Source of the DNA: Mallotus nudiflorus
Taxonomy: Eukaryota; Streptophyta; Magnoliopsida; Malpighiales; Euphorbiaceae
DNA: 64,000 nucleotides
Assembly: GCA_947683625.1 (NCBI GenBank)
Contig: CANTUR010000049.1
Location: forward strand, 2,210,501 to 2,274,500
Direction: 5' to 3'
Positions 43,415 to 55,520 of the stretch are shown piece after piece (positions within the stretch are counted from its first letter, which is position 1; each line of letters begins with the position of its first letter). The notes under the pieces are model-generated. The model did not search any database, had not been told where the DNA came from, and was given only the letters and a program-made list of their open reading frames with translations. Both the position numbers and the translations under genes were made by a program.

Positions 43415-45721
43415 TGGTTAATAGGGACTAAATTACATGATTTTAAGACCAAATTGAAAGCTTTTTAAAAGATCAAAAGGACTCAGGGGCATTTTGGTCA
43501 TGATATTAGTATAGATGTGCTCTAGTGCCATTCTTAAAATGTATAATGACATTGTAAATTATCCCTATGGTAATAAAATATTCATTTAAATAAAGTATTT
43601 ATTTATTTGAGTATTTACCCTTTAGCATTATGTTAAATAAATATGTTATCAAGAGTTGATAATATGAGTTACAAATTTATTTAGTACATATGCTATAAAT
43701 TGTTCATATTCGTATGATTAATATTTAGGTCATATTGATTAGACTATCACCTCTGTCTATTTTCCTTGATTAGTATAAGATACTAATAGTGGGAGGTAGT
43801 GAGTCTCATGCTACTTTATATAAGATGTTAGAATAGACATGTGGATACTCATGTGATGGGTGGATTGAACGTGATTTTAGATTTGTGATTGCATGAATAT
43901 TCACTTATAGTCAACAGTCATAATCTAGGTCATAATGTTGCATATAGTCCTTTGACTTGAGGTGACACAGTCATCCACATTTGAGTGGTTAGGGTTTGTT
44001 ACCGCTTACATACTTGTGTTCATCATACATGGGTATATAGCATGTGGTGGCTCTAGTCGATTAAGTGTAGGGATGAGTGTTCAGCTAAGATGGGATTCAT
44101 TGCTTGGAGTGAACCAAGATAAGATCCTATACTATCTAAGTTCTTTCTTAATCAATAAGTTCCTGGCCAGGACAAATATGACATGAACTAAAAGAGTTTC
44201 CGTGTTGGTTATATTTTATCAAGAATAGAACTTGAGATGAGGTCATATGATATAATTGTTAGAGTTTGACTAAACCTTGACTCTGGGCTATATCGGGATC
44301 TTTTAATGAAAGGATTTTAGTGCATGGTAATTATGACCATAAGGGTTCATGTGAATCAATACATGCATTCATTTCTAATTGCATATTTGTGATATCGATG
44401 CTAGAGGTCACTCACAACTTATGAGAACTAAATGTGTACAATTGGGATTTTCACATTTAGACTTGAAAGGAGTTTCAAATAATATCAAGTGTTGATATTA
44501 TCTTCTCATTAACAATTAAACAAGAACCTAGTAAGTCACACCTAATAGAGCTTTGCTAAATCACCATTTATATGAATCTAATTATTGATTAAAGAGTTTA
44601 ATCAATTAATTAAGATTAATAGAATTGTATTTATGCTTTAAGCAATGATTCTAGCATAATCAAGAAATCTAATTCAAGTAAGGGTTTAATAATTAATTTA
44701 TACTTAATTAGTATGAGATATTAATTAAAGTATTAAATTAATTATATATATATTGTTACTTAGATTAATGGCCTAAGTTATTTAGGCCTAGGACCAAAAG
44801 AGTTTTGGACCAAAGATTAATCTAAGATGTAGAGAAAGTTGCATGGCAAGTAATATGATGTCTTGGATGACATCAATTCTATACTTGCATAGCAAGTAAT
44901 ATGATGTCATGGATGATGTCAATTTTATACTTGCATGGCACGTAATATGATGTCATGGATGATGTCAATTCTTTACTTGCATGGCAAGTAATGGCAAGTA
45001 ATGTGATGTCATGGATGATGTCAATTCTATACTTTCATGGCAAGTAATATGATGTCATGGATGATGTCAATTATTTACTTGCATAGTAAGTAATGTGATG
45101 TCATGGATGATGTCAAGAGTTCTATACTTGCATGGCAAGTAATGTGATATCATGAATGATGTCAAAGAGTTTTGTACTTGCATGGCAAGTTGTACATGTG
45201 ATGTAAGCAATGACATCATTAGGATTTATTTTCTCTATATATAAATAGATAACTTAAGAAATGTTCTTAAGGTTAGAAAAATTGAGAATTTTGTGTAGAG
45301 ACACAAAACAAAAGCAAACAACATATACTAAAAAAACTCTAGTATTCTTGTAAGGAGATTAAGTTAATGCAAGTTTACAAAGGGTTATTGAGAGATGCTA
45401 CTTACATCTAACTAAATCCAAGAAAGAAGGTGATTAATGAATCTTTGGTGTTTCAAGCTAGAGGTCTCACATTTGGGATACTTAAAGAGTTAATTCAAGC
45501 GTTGAATCAAAGGAGCCAACCATTTAGTCAAACACTTGGGAAATTGTAAGTATTCTGCAATTTAGATTTCCTAAGTTTTGTATTTATACATGTTGATGTA
45601 TATTAGCTATGTGTTAAATTTCAAATTAGATCCTAGGAGCTGGAATTCTTGATGAGATCATGGATTATGTTGAGCAAAATTTTAAAATTTTCCCTACTTA
45701 GCATTTGATATCTAAGTAGCA
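43415..45721 (+). mobile_element. Probable solo LTR (copia-like, ~2.3 kb)
   Basis: TG...CA ends with a 5-bp duplication taatt on both sides (43,410-43,414 and 45,722-45,726). A TATA box (tatatataaata) at 45,236-45,247 lies near the 3' end. The block 44,397-44,430 (gatgctagaggtcactcaca) and the end text ttccctacttagcatttg correspond to 35,333-35,360 and the end of the solo LTR at 34,526-36,069, so both belong to one LTR type. An alternative start is 43,501 (tgatattagtatagatg), for which no target duplication was found. Confidence 0.6.
44841..45220. repeat. Tandem array, ~47-bp unit, about 8 copies, upstream of a TATA box
   Basis: The unit reads gcatggcaagtaatatgatg, tcatggatgatgtcaattc and tatactt, with small indels in copies 4, 6 and 7. 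Each unit contains gatgtcatggatgatgtc, which has a dyad around the atgtcat/atgacat core. The array ends 16 bp before the TATA box of the LTR. Confidence 0.88.
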
Positions 45722-46073
45722 TAATTAATTCCTTTACACGAGACATGTCATGTGTTGACTGCCAATGCCCCTCATAGGCTCTGCTCATGGTCATGACCAA
45801 ATCGTGAGGAGCAGTTTGACCAGCGAGGTGTCACAACTCCTTTGGAATTGCAACACTTCCTTCACCCTTCCCAATTCCAAATGGCTATATGCATTAAAAT
45901 AAGTTTTTACTTTAATTTTTGGCCTAATTCCTCTCTTTTTACCTCTATATAAACACTTTTTTCTACCTTATTCATCCAATTCAATCTATTTTCACTTTAG
46001 GCTATTCTCCTTTCAACTTTTTTAATCAAACACTTATTTTTATCTCTACTATTTTGCCTCATAATGACCCCCA
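45722..46073 (+). other. copia 3' spacer with LTR-like motif
   Basis: At 45,776-45,830 the text ctcatggtcatgaccaaatc and gtgaggagcagtttgaccag resembles the ctcatgg/gaccatgag word set of the copia LTR (12,405-12,450). No reading frame is supported. The spacer leads into the 3' ORF. Confidence 0.45.
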
Positions 46074-47050
46074 AAAAGAAAACCACTTTTCAAGCCCCTT
46101 CTTCCTCTTAATCCACTCAAGCAAGGAGGGCAACTAAAGATCAAACAAAGAAGACCCCTCCTATTTCCTATACAAATTCTGAAATCAAGCAAAGAGCTTT
46201 CTAATTTACCAAGCAGAAGATCATTCCATCAAGGTACATGTCCAAAGTTTCTCTTAAATCACTTGGATATTATGAATAAGTGAAGTCTCTTCTTAAATAA
46301 ATTGGTATGTCTGCTTTTTCTTTCACCCCCTTCATCACCATTTCATATCTAATCATTGCATTTCTCTCTTCCTTTTGCTTAAGAAATCAAAATACTAGTG
46401 AACAAAATCCATTCTATAGCATGAGGTTTAAGTTAGGAGGGAGAGATAGATTTCTCACTAAAGAGGACTTTGATAACCTCTTTACATTCAAAAGTGAAGG
46501 TGTTGAATCCCCTAACACTCTTTGGTATCCTCACTCTTTTTGGAACCAAATTGTCAAACCTAATACAAGCTAATTTCTAGTGAGTCATTCAAAATCCTTA
46601 TCCTTTTCTTTTAAGTCTCTTTGGTACATGCATCATTTTATCACCTATACCTAAATGTTAAGGGTCTAAGTAATTAAGTCGTATCCTTTGATGACATTTT
46701 CCTTCTTTATTGGATTTAAAACAATGTTGATGTTGATTTATGAAGATGGTTACAATGAAGAATTTGGTTTGTGAGTGATAGTGTTAGTGGTGCAATTTGC
46801 ATTGGAAGAATTATAACCAAACTTGCACAACACTTTCACATTTAAATTGATCACCTTAAATCAATTAACTACATCCTTCTTGATGAAAAATTCCTTAAAA
46901 ATTCCAATCAATTCAAGAAAGTGAATAATTTATAGGTTTAGAGGCATAAGGAAGAGGAAGTGGATGTCGATCTATCACAAGACTTGGCGAATATTGAAAA
47001 TATTAGTAATCCTGGCCTTAAAGGTGTTGAACTAGAAAAAGAGTAAGAGA
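46074..47050 (+). pseudogene. Extra copia ORF downstream of pol (env position), degenerate
   Basis: The ATG at 46,074 opens MTPKKKTTFQAPSSS, then STQARRATKDQTKKTP and YTNSEIKQRAF. Further segments read IIPSRYMSKVSLKSLGYYE and FCLRNQNTSEQNPFYSMRFK, LGGRDRFLTKEDFDNLFTF and TLWYPHSFW. The 88-aa frame at 46,307-46,573 covers the best part. No transmembrane or envelope feature was seen. Proteins of this type accompany plant retrotransposons and their function is unknown. Stops recur every 20-60 codons. Confidence 0.55.
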
Positions 47051-47060
47051 CTAGCACTTA

Positions 47061-47160
47061 ACCTCCCTTTATGCCTCAATGAATGAGTAAGAGGTCTCTC
47101 TACTTCACAAACCTCCCTTTATGCCTCAATGAATGAGTAAGAGGTCTCTCTACTTCACAA
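47061..47160. repeat. Perfect 50-bp tandem duplication
   Basis: Positions 47,061-47,110 and 47,111-47,160 are identical, starting acctccctttatgcctcaat. Since the surroundings are heavily decayed, identity implies a recent event, or an assembly duplication. Confidence 0.95.
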
Positions 47161-47900
47161 AGAGAGGATGAGTAACTCATATGGGTTGGTGGGCTATTTG
47201 ATCGACTTTTAATTATTGAGTCAAACTTCAATAATTGATTTAATCAAGTGACACTAGACTTTATCACTTTTATTGAAGAATGGACCATGTGAAGTATAAC
47301 ATCCATGAACTTTATACCTATCATAACTTGTATTTAATTTGGCTTCCTTAAGACCTTCCAGCCCCTTAAAAGCCTCAAGGAGATTAGCATATCCTCCTTC
47401 TTAGACATTTTATTTTTTTAGTATCCATGTAGTTTATTTTTAGTTTATGTTTAGCGTGTATTTTATCTTTATTTAAGCCTATGTTTAGTTTGTGTTTAGA
47501 CCTTGTCTTAGGTTTATTTTATGTTTATCATGTCACCACATATGTTTCCTTTTTTATCTTGTTAATGAAATTTTATTTAATGTCAATTCCTTACCTCCTA
47601 TTTATGTTTTATTCTTTTTTTTAATCTTTGCCAAAGGGGGAGAACATATATGTGTCTGCCTTGTGTTATTGTTGTGCCTTGTGATGCCTTATGTTTTTGC
47701 TAATGATTATTTTATCTCTACCATACTGCTTGTTAAATTCACAAACGCTTATGCACACATTAAAGGGGAGTAATGTATATGTTTTACCATCTTACTTGTC
47801 ATTTTTTAATCCAATGCATGAACTAAGGCGAAGCTATGTACACTTTTTCACACTTCACTTGATTATGCATAATTCACACACACAACTTATTTGTCAAAGT
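47161..47900 (+). other. copia 3' region before the polypurine tract
   Basis: T-rich sequence. A second purine motif, ccaaaggggga, occurs at 47,631-47,641. The overlapping frames at 47,492-47,773 and 47,691-48,002 have no family features. Confidence 0.5.
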
Positions 47901-47914
47901 AAAAAAAGGGAGAT
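47901..47914 (+). other. Polypurine tract of the copia element
   Basis: aaaaaaagggagat lies three bases before the 3' LTR, as expected in copia elements. Confidence 0.7.
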
Positions 47915-47917
47915 TAT

Positions 47918-48930
47918 TAACTTAAGGTTTATTCAATCTCTAAATTTTGGAAATTTGGTTAATCTAATGTGCCTATTTAAATGTGCTCATTCAGGTTCTT
48001 AATCCATCAAAGGGTCATATATAAGTTCCTTCAAAGCTCAAACTCATTTAAGATAATTCAAGGATTAAATATGCTCAAAATCAAGTCATAGGACTTTCCT
48101 CACAAGCTGAAATCCCGATCATGACCAAGTCTCATAAGCTAAAATCCTGATCATGACCAAGTCTAACGAGCTTACTCTTCAAGGACCCACAAGTTATAGA
48201 GGGACTAAGGCCCTTACGGTTTGCCCTCACAACTATGAGGTGCTCGTGACCATGTCATAAGGAGTAATCATGAGCCACTCACGATCTACCCTCACGACCA
48301 TGAGTAGCTTGTGACCAAAGTCTCCTTCAATGCCTAATGGTCACCTGCCACCAAATGGTTATATTTTCCAAGGCTCATGACCATGAGCAGTTAAATTCAT
48401 GGAAAAAGCTATATTTCCATTAAATGGACTAAGGAGAGGTTAAGGACAAAGTTAATATCCCTTAACAGCCATAAATTGAGTTGTTGAAATATAAAAATAA
48501 CTTCTAAAAGCTCATTGAAAAGTTACACACTTTGGTTATTGAAATTATTCATCTTAGCATTGATTAAGCTCTCAAATCTTTCAACTACGCACCTTTATAT
48601 TGATTTACTATTTTTAAGAGTGGGTTTGTAAGTTAGAATAGAGATTCTTCTTCTTCTATTTCTGGGTTCAAGAAAAGGGAAGTGACTTTTTATTCTAATT
48701 GTGAAGGGTTGAAGTGTATGCCTATTGAAAACACTTGGGTTATGGCTAGAGTTTAGTCTAAGTTAAAAGCACATTATGTAAGGTTAGAGTTGAGTCTAAA
48801 ACTTAAAGTTGTAAAAAATCAATCTAAGTGAATAAATTGTAATTATTCAAAAAACTTAACTTGGGAGAGTTAGGTGGAAATATAGGTTTGTTGATAAACC
48901 AAACTCCTTATATATTTGTGTTTGTTCTTC
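47918..48930 (+). repeat. 3' LTR of the copia element, truncated
   Basis: Starts taacttaaggtttattcaat (the TG turned to TA) and is collinear with 12,017-13,090. It includes caggttcttaatccat, the ctcacgaccatgag words and the TATA region. Similarity stops near 48,930, so the last ~230 bp present in the 5' LTR are missing, and no target duplication can be read. Confidence 0.85.
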
Positions 48931-51069
48931 TAACTAACTAATAATAATAATATCTTAAAGTTCAAAGTTACCTCTATGTTTTCTTTTTCTAAAATGGTAA
49001 CTATGATAAAGATGTTAAAAAGGTTGTGCAGTTCATGAATGTTTATTAAATTAGTCAAGAAGATGTTGATACTATTATGGAGTTATCAAAATTTCAATTT
49101 TCCATATCTACTTTATAAAAAGTGTTATATCAGCTGTTTCTAAATTTTTAGATTGTCTTATGTTTGCTTTGTCAATTAAGGGCATAAAAATCCAATGGAT
49201 GGCATCCTATCTGCTATTAAAGCAACACTGACTAAAGCATATAAAGGAAACAACTTGATGTTACAAAATGCAAATTTAGTCCCACTTCATGGTGTGAAAA
49301 AGGCCCTTAAGAAGCGTATTTCAGCAATTTTAGAACCATACGATGATAGTTCAGCAAGGAAGACAGTGATGCATTACTAAAAAGCCATTCTGACACAAAA
49401 GTATTAGGTGAGTATTATATTGTAGTATTGATAGATATCACAATATAGTTTTTTTATCACATGTAGAGTTTTATGCATTAATTAACTATTGTTTATTCAT
49501 ACTTGGGCCATACCTAATGAAATTATTATTTTTCAACTTTTTCCATCCCTTTTTTATCTTCTCGTATGATGTATTAGAAATGATTATAAAGAATAGTCAC
49601 TACTCACAGTGAGCATTTGATGAGAAAAAAAAGAGGATATAATTATGTTCTTTAGGTTACATCTATGTTTGTGCAAGTACTGTACAACGTCCTGCCTATC
49701 TATGGTCTACCTTGTTGATAAAAAACTAATTCCATATTAGATTTATAAATAATTTATTAGAAAGAATTGAGTGATTGGCCTGTGAGCATGTGTTGTATAA
49801 TTGTTTTAGAAATGCTTAGATAAAGGACTAGTGCTGAAAATTTGAGCATGTGATGAGCATTAAATCTTAACAATGTCCTCATGGCTAGTGAAATTGGTAG
49901 GATTTCAATCTATACAATTCACCTATTCCTTAAACAACATAGAGAAGGGAGATATTGTGGGTTTAATGTTTTTGACAGTGTTATATTGGACTGTACATTT
50001 AGAAATGCAAGTGTTGGTTATTTGATTTATTTATCCTCATATCATATAAGACTACTGATGGTTAAAAGCTGCAGTTTGAACTTCATGCTTTGAATTCAAA
50101 AGGTAAAGTATGACTTTCTTCTTTATTTCTTTTATGTGTGATGCTTATTTAAAGTTTATTTCTTTTTATAGTTGTTAAAGCATGCCTTCGGCATTCCTGA
50201 GGCCCAATGCACATTAGGCACAAGCCATAGTGCCTTGAACACTAAAGGTAGGAAATTTTAATAAGGTGTGTACCTTATTTTCAATGTGTGCCTCTGTAAT
50301 GTTCTAGTTTACAATTTTTTTTAACTAATTTCTTTAATTGTTTCTTCATTTACAAATTTATAACATTAATTTATATATCTAAGTGACCATATAAACATCT
50401 TATTCATGCTTATATATATATTTATTTATTTTATGCCTAAGGTCACTTAGGCATATGCATATGCATGTACCCCTTATCACTTTAATGTGCGTTGCGCCTT
50501 CAACAACTATATTTCTTTCTCAATCACTAAATTTGAATCATTGTGCTTCATTTTATAATTAATTTGTTGACACATGCACATTTTCCAAGTTCTTCAAAGC
50601 ATTGGAAATAAAATTAATGGATTCTGATGTCTATAATATTTTATAGGAATTAACATAAAGATGGATCTAAAAGGCACAAAAAATCCAACTTGGAAAAGAC
50701 CTGAACATGCAAAGGAAAAGACGAGTCTTCAGTTGTTGAAAAGAAGATGGCAAGTAAAGGTAAATGAGGTTATAGATCCATAGAGAAAGTTGGATCTAAG
50801 AGAAAGAGGATAGCTAAACAAAGTCATCTGTAACTTTGCAATGCCCATGATTACTGTAAGTAGATTTTACCTTCCAAACTAAACACTTTTTATAGGTAGG
50901 TTGGTTAGTAGATGAATATCATTATAGAATCTCATTTGAATCCAGCTTTTCCTATGGTGATGAATTTTGTGAATCAGTTTGCTAGTAAATATTTTTTTAA
51001 GACATTGGCTAGCTTGCAAAGTTGGTTCAACCGAACTCCACCAAAACTATTATCTAATATTCACTGGTG
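48931..51069. other. Unrecognised sequence with exon-like fragments
   Basis: No family is recognised. Short coding-looking pieces on the plus strand are 49,195-49,380 (MDGILSAIKATLTKAYKGNN), 49,881-50,093 and 50,655-50,760 (MDLKGTKNPTWKRPEHAKEK). A T-rich stretch ending aggtag near 50,900 could be a splice acceptor. At 50,165-50,250 and 50,440-50,510 words such as gccttcggc, ggcacaagcc and cttaggcatatgcat repeat. These may be remnants of an old gene or transposon. Confidence 0.3.
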
Positions 51070-51137
51070 TCAATTCTATGATTTTTTTTTCCCTGCACAC
51101 TACATGATGTTGTTGGGCTACATCTTTGAAAACATGT
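51070..51137 (+). repeat. Left flank copy of the Tekay target locus
   Basis: The text tctgcacactacatgatgtt-like (51,075-51,137) recurs at 60,388-60,450, on the other side of the Tekay element. It shows that the element entered the first unit of a ~100-bp tandem duplication. Confidence 0.6.
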
Positions 51138-51160
51138 TGCAATGTCCTTGATCTAGAAAA

Positions 51161-51420
<260 letters not shown>

Positions 51421-52325
51421 AGATTAAGAAGAGCATGTGGCATTTTAGGAGGGACAACTGTTAGTTAAGGAAGAAGGGGTAGGTGACAGCCATGCATGCT
51501 GCCAATAAAAAAAAAATTACAGCTACATGTCTTCTTCCCTAAGTCTCTACTTTAACCCTTTACTTTCTTCTTCCTTTGAGTACCACTAAATAGATTTTTC
51601 CATCATCCTACTCTTAACAAGCTTCTTCCCAAATCAAGATTTCTTTATGGAATTATGGTAGAGATAGCAGAATTTTGATAGAAAAGCTAAGAGGGACTAC
51701 ATGCATTCATCATTAAACAATAAATTTCCATTTCTCTAAGTTTATAATCAGCTAGGAGCCATTCCAGATACAACATTAGAAAATAGACTAGGTCCATCTG
51801 GTTAGTCTTTTGAGTCGGTAACTCCATGAGCCATTTTAGCTACATTAGTAAAAAATAGATCAAGTCCATTTAGTTAGTCTTTTGAGACAACAACTCTAAA
51901 TGAAAATATAACAATATATATATAATATCAAATTTAGATTTATATATATTGATGTTTCCTTATAAATAGTTATTGATAAAAAATTAAATATTATTATGTT
52001 ATAAGCCATTTAGCTTATATAATAAAAATCAAGAACAAATAGTTGTATGCTTATTATTGTTATCATTATAGCAATTTACTATAGCTAAAATTTTTATTTG
52101 AAACTTAGTGATTTATCACATAAAGTTTATTTTGTATCTAGTTTTAGTAAAAATTCAGCAAATACATAATATTTAATTTTACTATTTTACATGCCTACAA
52201 CAATAAATAGCAACAAGTATATTTTGTGATAGCTTGTTTAATGAGAATGATTTAGCTTATAAAAATCCATACACAGGTTGTATATATCTTTTAGATTGCA
52301 CTATGAAGACATGTTTTTATTCTTA

Positions 52326-52327
<2 letters not shown>

Positions 52328-52371
<44 letters not shown>
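52328..52371. repeat. (TA)n microsatellite, first in the 5' LTR
   Basis: About 22 TA units. The sister LTR holds a longer tract at 59,428-59,489. Confidence 0.97.
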
Positions 52372-52373
<2 letters not shown>

Positions 52374-52377
<4 letters not shown>

Positions 52378-52616
52378 ACAACTATTTTGGGAACAGCGCT
52401 TGGTTGTACATATAGCCTTGAGGGTGTATAATCGGGTGGTTAGCCCTTTGGGGGCAGCTCTATGCATGTGTATGATCAGCAATATACATTTAGACTTCTC
52501 AACGTCATCATGCACCCAATGTGTCGGTAATACAACATAATCTTTAAAATATGTATTTAATGAGTGTATGGAATGGTTTTTATATGTACAACCAAGTGTT
52601 GCCCCAAGACAGTTGT

Positions 52617-52676
<60 letters not shown>

Positions 52677-52875
52677 ACAACTGTCTTGGGGCAACACTTG
52701 GTTGTACATATAGCCTTGAGGGTGTATAATCGGGTGGTTAGCCCTTAGGGGGCAGCTCTATGCATGCGTATGATCAGCAATATACACTTAGGCTGCTCAA
52801 CGTCATATGCACCCAATGTGTCAGTAATACAACATAATCTTTAGGATATGTATTTAATGTGTATGGAATGGTTTA
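52374..52875. repeat. ~205-bp direct duplication in the 5' LTR around a palindrome
   Basis: Copy 1 (52,374-52,580) and copy 2 (52,674-52,875) both read catcaacaac...cttggttgtacatatagcc through to ...gtatggaatggttt, with about a dozen differences. The 3' LTR has one copy (59,492-59,695). Confidence 0.88.
52581..52712. repeat. Perfect 132-bp palindrome with (TA)27 centre
   Basis: The 39-bp arm tatatgtacaaccaagtgtt... (52,581-52,619) is the exact reverse complement of 52,674-52,712, and the centre is (TA)27. The left arm is an inverted copy of the start of the adjoining duplication unit. Confidence 0.95.
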
Positions 52876-53352
52876 TATTGATTATACATTTAGCTTGATT
52901 GAGCAATTATATTAAGTATAGCTTACACATTTCAAAAATTAGCAAATGATACTAATCATAGTTTATTACTATTTTTCATATGATTAATATATATATACTC
53001 AATAACCTTGAAATTATTACTATTAGGGTGATATCATTATTGTAAATTTATTAAGAGGAAATATAGTATTTGTTCCTACTTATTGAGTATTTTTATACTC
53101 ATCCCTCACTTTTAAATATTCTTTAAATCCTTTGGAGCACCAGTAGTAGCCTTATAGTAGAATTGTCTCCCTATTTGTTTAATCTTCAGCACTTAGAAGA
53201 GGTTAAACTGGCAACTTAGTCATCTTATCTTTTGTAATGTACTTAAGAAAATTTTAAGTATTATAGACAAGTCTATAGTATTGCGAACAATGGTTATAGT
53301 TACTAGGTGTGTAACCTTTAAACTGAATTTATAGTAATTTACAAATTTTAAG

Positions 53353-53353
<1 letters not shown>

Positions 53354-53416
<63 letters not shown>
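53354..53416. repeat. (TA)n microsatellite near the 5' LTR end
   Basis: About 31 units. The equivalent place in the 3' LTR (60,229-60,244) has about 8. Confidence 0.97.
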
Positions 53417-53419
<3 letters not shown>

Positions 53420-53519
53420 CTAATGTTGCAATATTTGATTATAGCATTTTAGAAAGCTTTAGCCAGCCATCTGCAAGTTGTGCTCGCTCATCAACTAAAG
53501 GAGCGAGTGTGACATTTAT

Positions 53520-53533
53520 TGGTATCAAAGTAC
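53520..53533 (+). other. Primer-binding site of the Tekay element
   Basis: tggtatcaaagtac, six bases after the LTR, resembles tggtatcagagc (initiator tRNA-Met). Confidence 0.7.
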
Positions 53534-53617
53534 TAGGTTAAATAGCTTGTATATAATATTTTCCTTTATTAAGATATTAAGTCTAAAAGTATTATTTTGT
53601 TATGATTTTATAGGATC

Positions 53618-55030
53618 ATGCCGCCCAGAGCTAAGATGGGTAGAGGCCATGCTGGTTGAGTTATTAGACTTGTAGATGTTGGCCAACCTCATAGAAATCC
53701 TCAAAATCATCCTCGGGAGACAGATGATACATCTCTTAGTAGTGAGGAATTTGTTGATTCCATCTCTAATGATGTGGCTTCAAATCCAACTAATCCACCA
53801 CCGGTTCCAACTAATCTACCTCCAGCCCAGTAAGTACCTACTTTTCAAGCTAAAGTTAGCATGGGAGCATTTATGATGCAAGTGTTTGTTACTGTTATGG
53901 CTGCTAGAGAGCAATGTTGTAATCCCTGGATGATTGTAAATCGTGCTCGCATACTAGGTGCTTATGATTTTGAAGGATCCATAGATAGTGGAATTATAGA
54001 TGAATGGCTGAAGAAGCTAGAGAAAGCCTACCTCATCTTAGGTTTGTTAGAAGTTAAGAAAGTTTAGAATATGCATGGCTTTTTAAAGGGCTTAACAGAT
54101 GATTAGCTAACCAAAATACATCAATTATATAGTGAAGGACTGACATGGAATATATTCATTACTCAGTTCTATAAAGAGTATCTAACAAGTAGTTATAAGA
54201 AGAGCAAACAAAATTAATTCTTCAATCTTACTCAGGGTAGCTTATCAATCAGAGAATATGCAGATTGATTTGAAGATCTTTATCTCTTTGTTTCAAAAAT
54301 TATGCCTTAAGAGGAGATTAAGTTTGATAGATTTAGAACTGGGTTATAAAGTTGTCTGTGAACTGGAATAGCTTAGTACGAAAGGAATAATTTCAAAGAA
54401 TTAGTTCAAAAGACACTTGCTTTTAAGAAGGCAAGAAAAGAACAACTAAAGCGAAAGCATAAGAACAAAGGGTTTAACCTAAATTCCTCTCAAACTTATA
54501 GAGATAAATAAGTTAGCAGATGGATTAACATATTTCCACTTAGATCAGGCTATAGTGGTAGTGGTCAAGGTTCGCACATGAATATAAGGCATTAAATTAG
54601 CCAACCATAGATTATTCAGTGCTCTATAAGGTAGCCAATAGGTAGTTTTTCAAGAATCCAGAGGCAAGCACGTGGTGGTGTACCACTAAATAACCAAAGG
54701 AGACATATATACCCATAATGCCCAAATTGTTGCAAGTTTTATAAGAGAGAATGCAGAAAGAGATGTAGAGAATTAGGGCATATTAAAAGAGATTGTCCTT
54801 TACTAGTATACACTTGTGGTACCACACAAGGATCTACAAGACCTAGAAACCAAAATGGTGGAAGAAATTTTCTTCCATAAAACAGACAAGTTACCGGTGG
54901 CTCCAACTCCAATATTGGCAGAGGTGGTATTATTGCCATGACATCTCAACAAGGATAGAATGCACGAGTCAATCAACCTCTAACTCAAGCTAGACTTTAT
55001 GCGATGACATAAGATGAGGCATTGGCATCT
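53618..55030 (+). pseudogene. gag of the Tekay element
   Basis: Starts MPPRAKMGRGHAG at 53,618. Later frames give MVNRARILGAYDFEGSI-like text around 53,935 (IVNRARILGAYDFEGS), WLKKLEKAYLILGL, then the retro-gag core WNIFITQFYKEYL and FFNLTQGSLSIREYAD, and a Lys/Arg-rich part. The knuckle region at 54,740-54,800 reads CRKRCRELGHIKRDCP, where the first Cys pair is disturbed while C-x4-H-x4-C remains. Frames 53,676-53,876 and 53,861-54,067 are parts. Many stops. Confidence 0.7.
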
Positions 55031-55520
55031 TTTGAAGTTGTTACCAGTATGTTAACTATTTTTTATTGAGATGCTTATTTGTTGTTTGACACTTGAGCTA
55101 CACATTCATTTGTGTCTTACACTTTCGCATTGTATACTGATATAAAACCAAGTTCTCTAGATGTTGTGATGATTTTTTATAATCCATTAGGAAATTCTAA
55201 AGCTTGTAAGAAAGTGTATAAGGATTATGTAGTTAAATTAGATAAGCATGAACTTTTAGCAACTTTAGTTCCCCTACATCTTTAAGGGCTTGATGCAATC
55301 TTAGGCATGGATTGGCTATCCCACCATTATGCTACTGTGGATTATTTTAAAAAGATATTTGAGTTTAAACACCCAGGAAAACTAAATTTTCTTTCCAAGG
55401 GATGCATCATGCTCTTCCTTCATTGGTAATTAGGAAAATGTTAAGGAAGGGTTATCATGCATTTTTAGCTCATGTCTTTAACACCAACTCTGAGGGGCCA
55501 TGACTATAAGATATCCCAAT
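55031..55520 (+). pseudogene. Protease of the Tekay element
   Basis: YLLFDT, a TGA stop in place of Gly, then ATHSFVS (55,075-55,113) is the aspartic protease active site (normally DTGATHSF or DSGATHSF). Later LDAILGMDWLSHHYATVDYF (55,287-55,350) is the conserved second block. Confidence 0.75.

Larger units (their letters stand above)
12017..48930 (+). mobile_element. Ty1/copia element (SIRE-like), split by three nested insertions
   Basis: Two related LTRs (12,017 and 47,918 starts) enclose a leader with an iMet-type primer site, gag, protease-less remnant, integrase, reverse transcriptase, RNase H, a long 3' region with an extra ORF and a polypurine tract. The pol gene is interrupted at 15,949-22,935 and 23,531-42,895, and the 3' region at about 43,415-45,721. 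Without these, the element is about 10 kb. The long 3' region with an ORF after pol suggests the SIRE/Maximus lineage, but that assignment is inference. The 3' LTR lacks its last ~230 bp, so no target duplication can be read. Confidence 0.8.

Noticed and set aside
43501..45721. Alternative start of the second solo LTR at 43,501
   Set aside because: It aligns better with the other solo LTR start but lacks a target duplication; 43,415 with taatt on both sides was preferred, with reduced confidence.
46074..47050. Retroviral envelope gene in the copia element
   Set aside because: The position fits, but no signal peptide, membrane segment or coiled coil was seen, so it is described only as an extra ORF.
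52375..52680. 101-aa minus frame starting with Ile-Tyr repeats
   Set aside because: It is the (TA)n tract and palindrome read as protein, with no family features.
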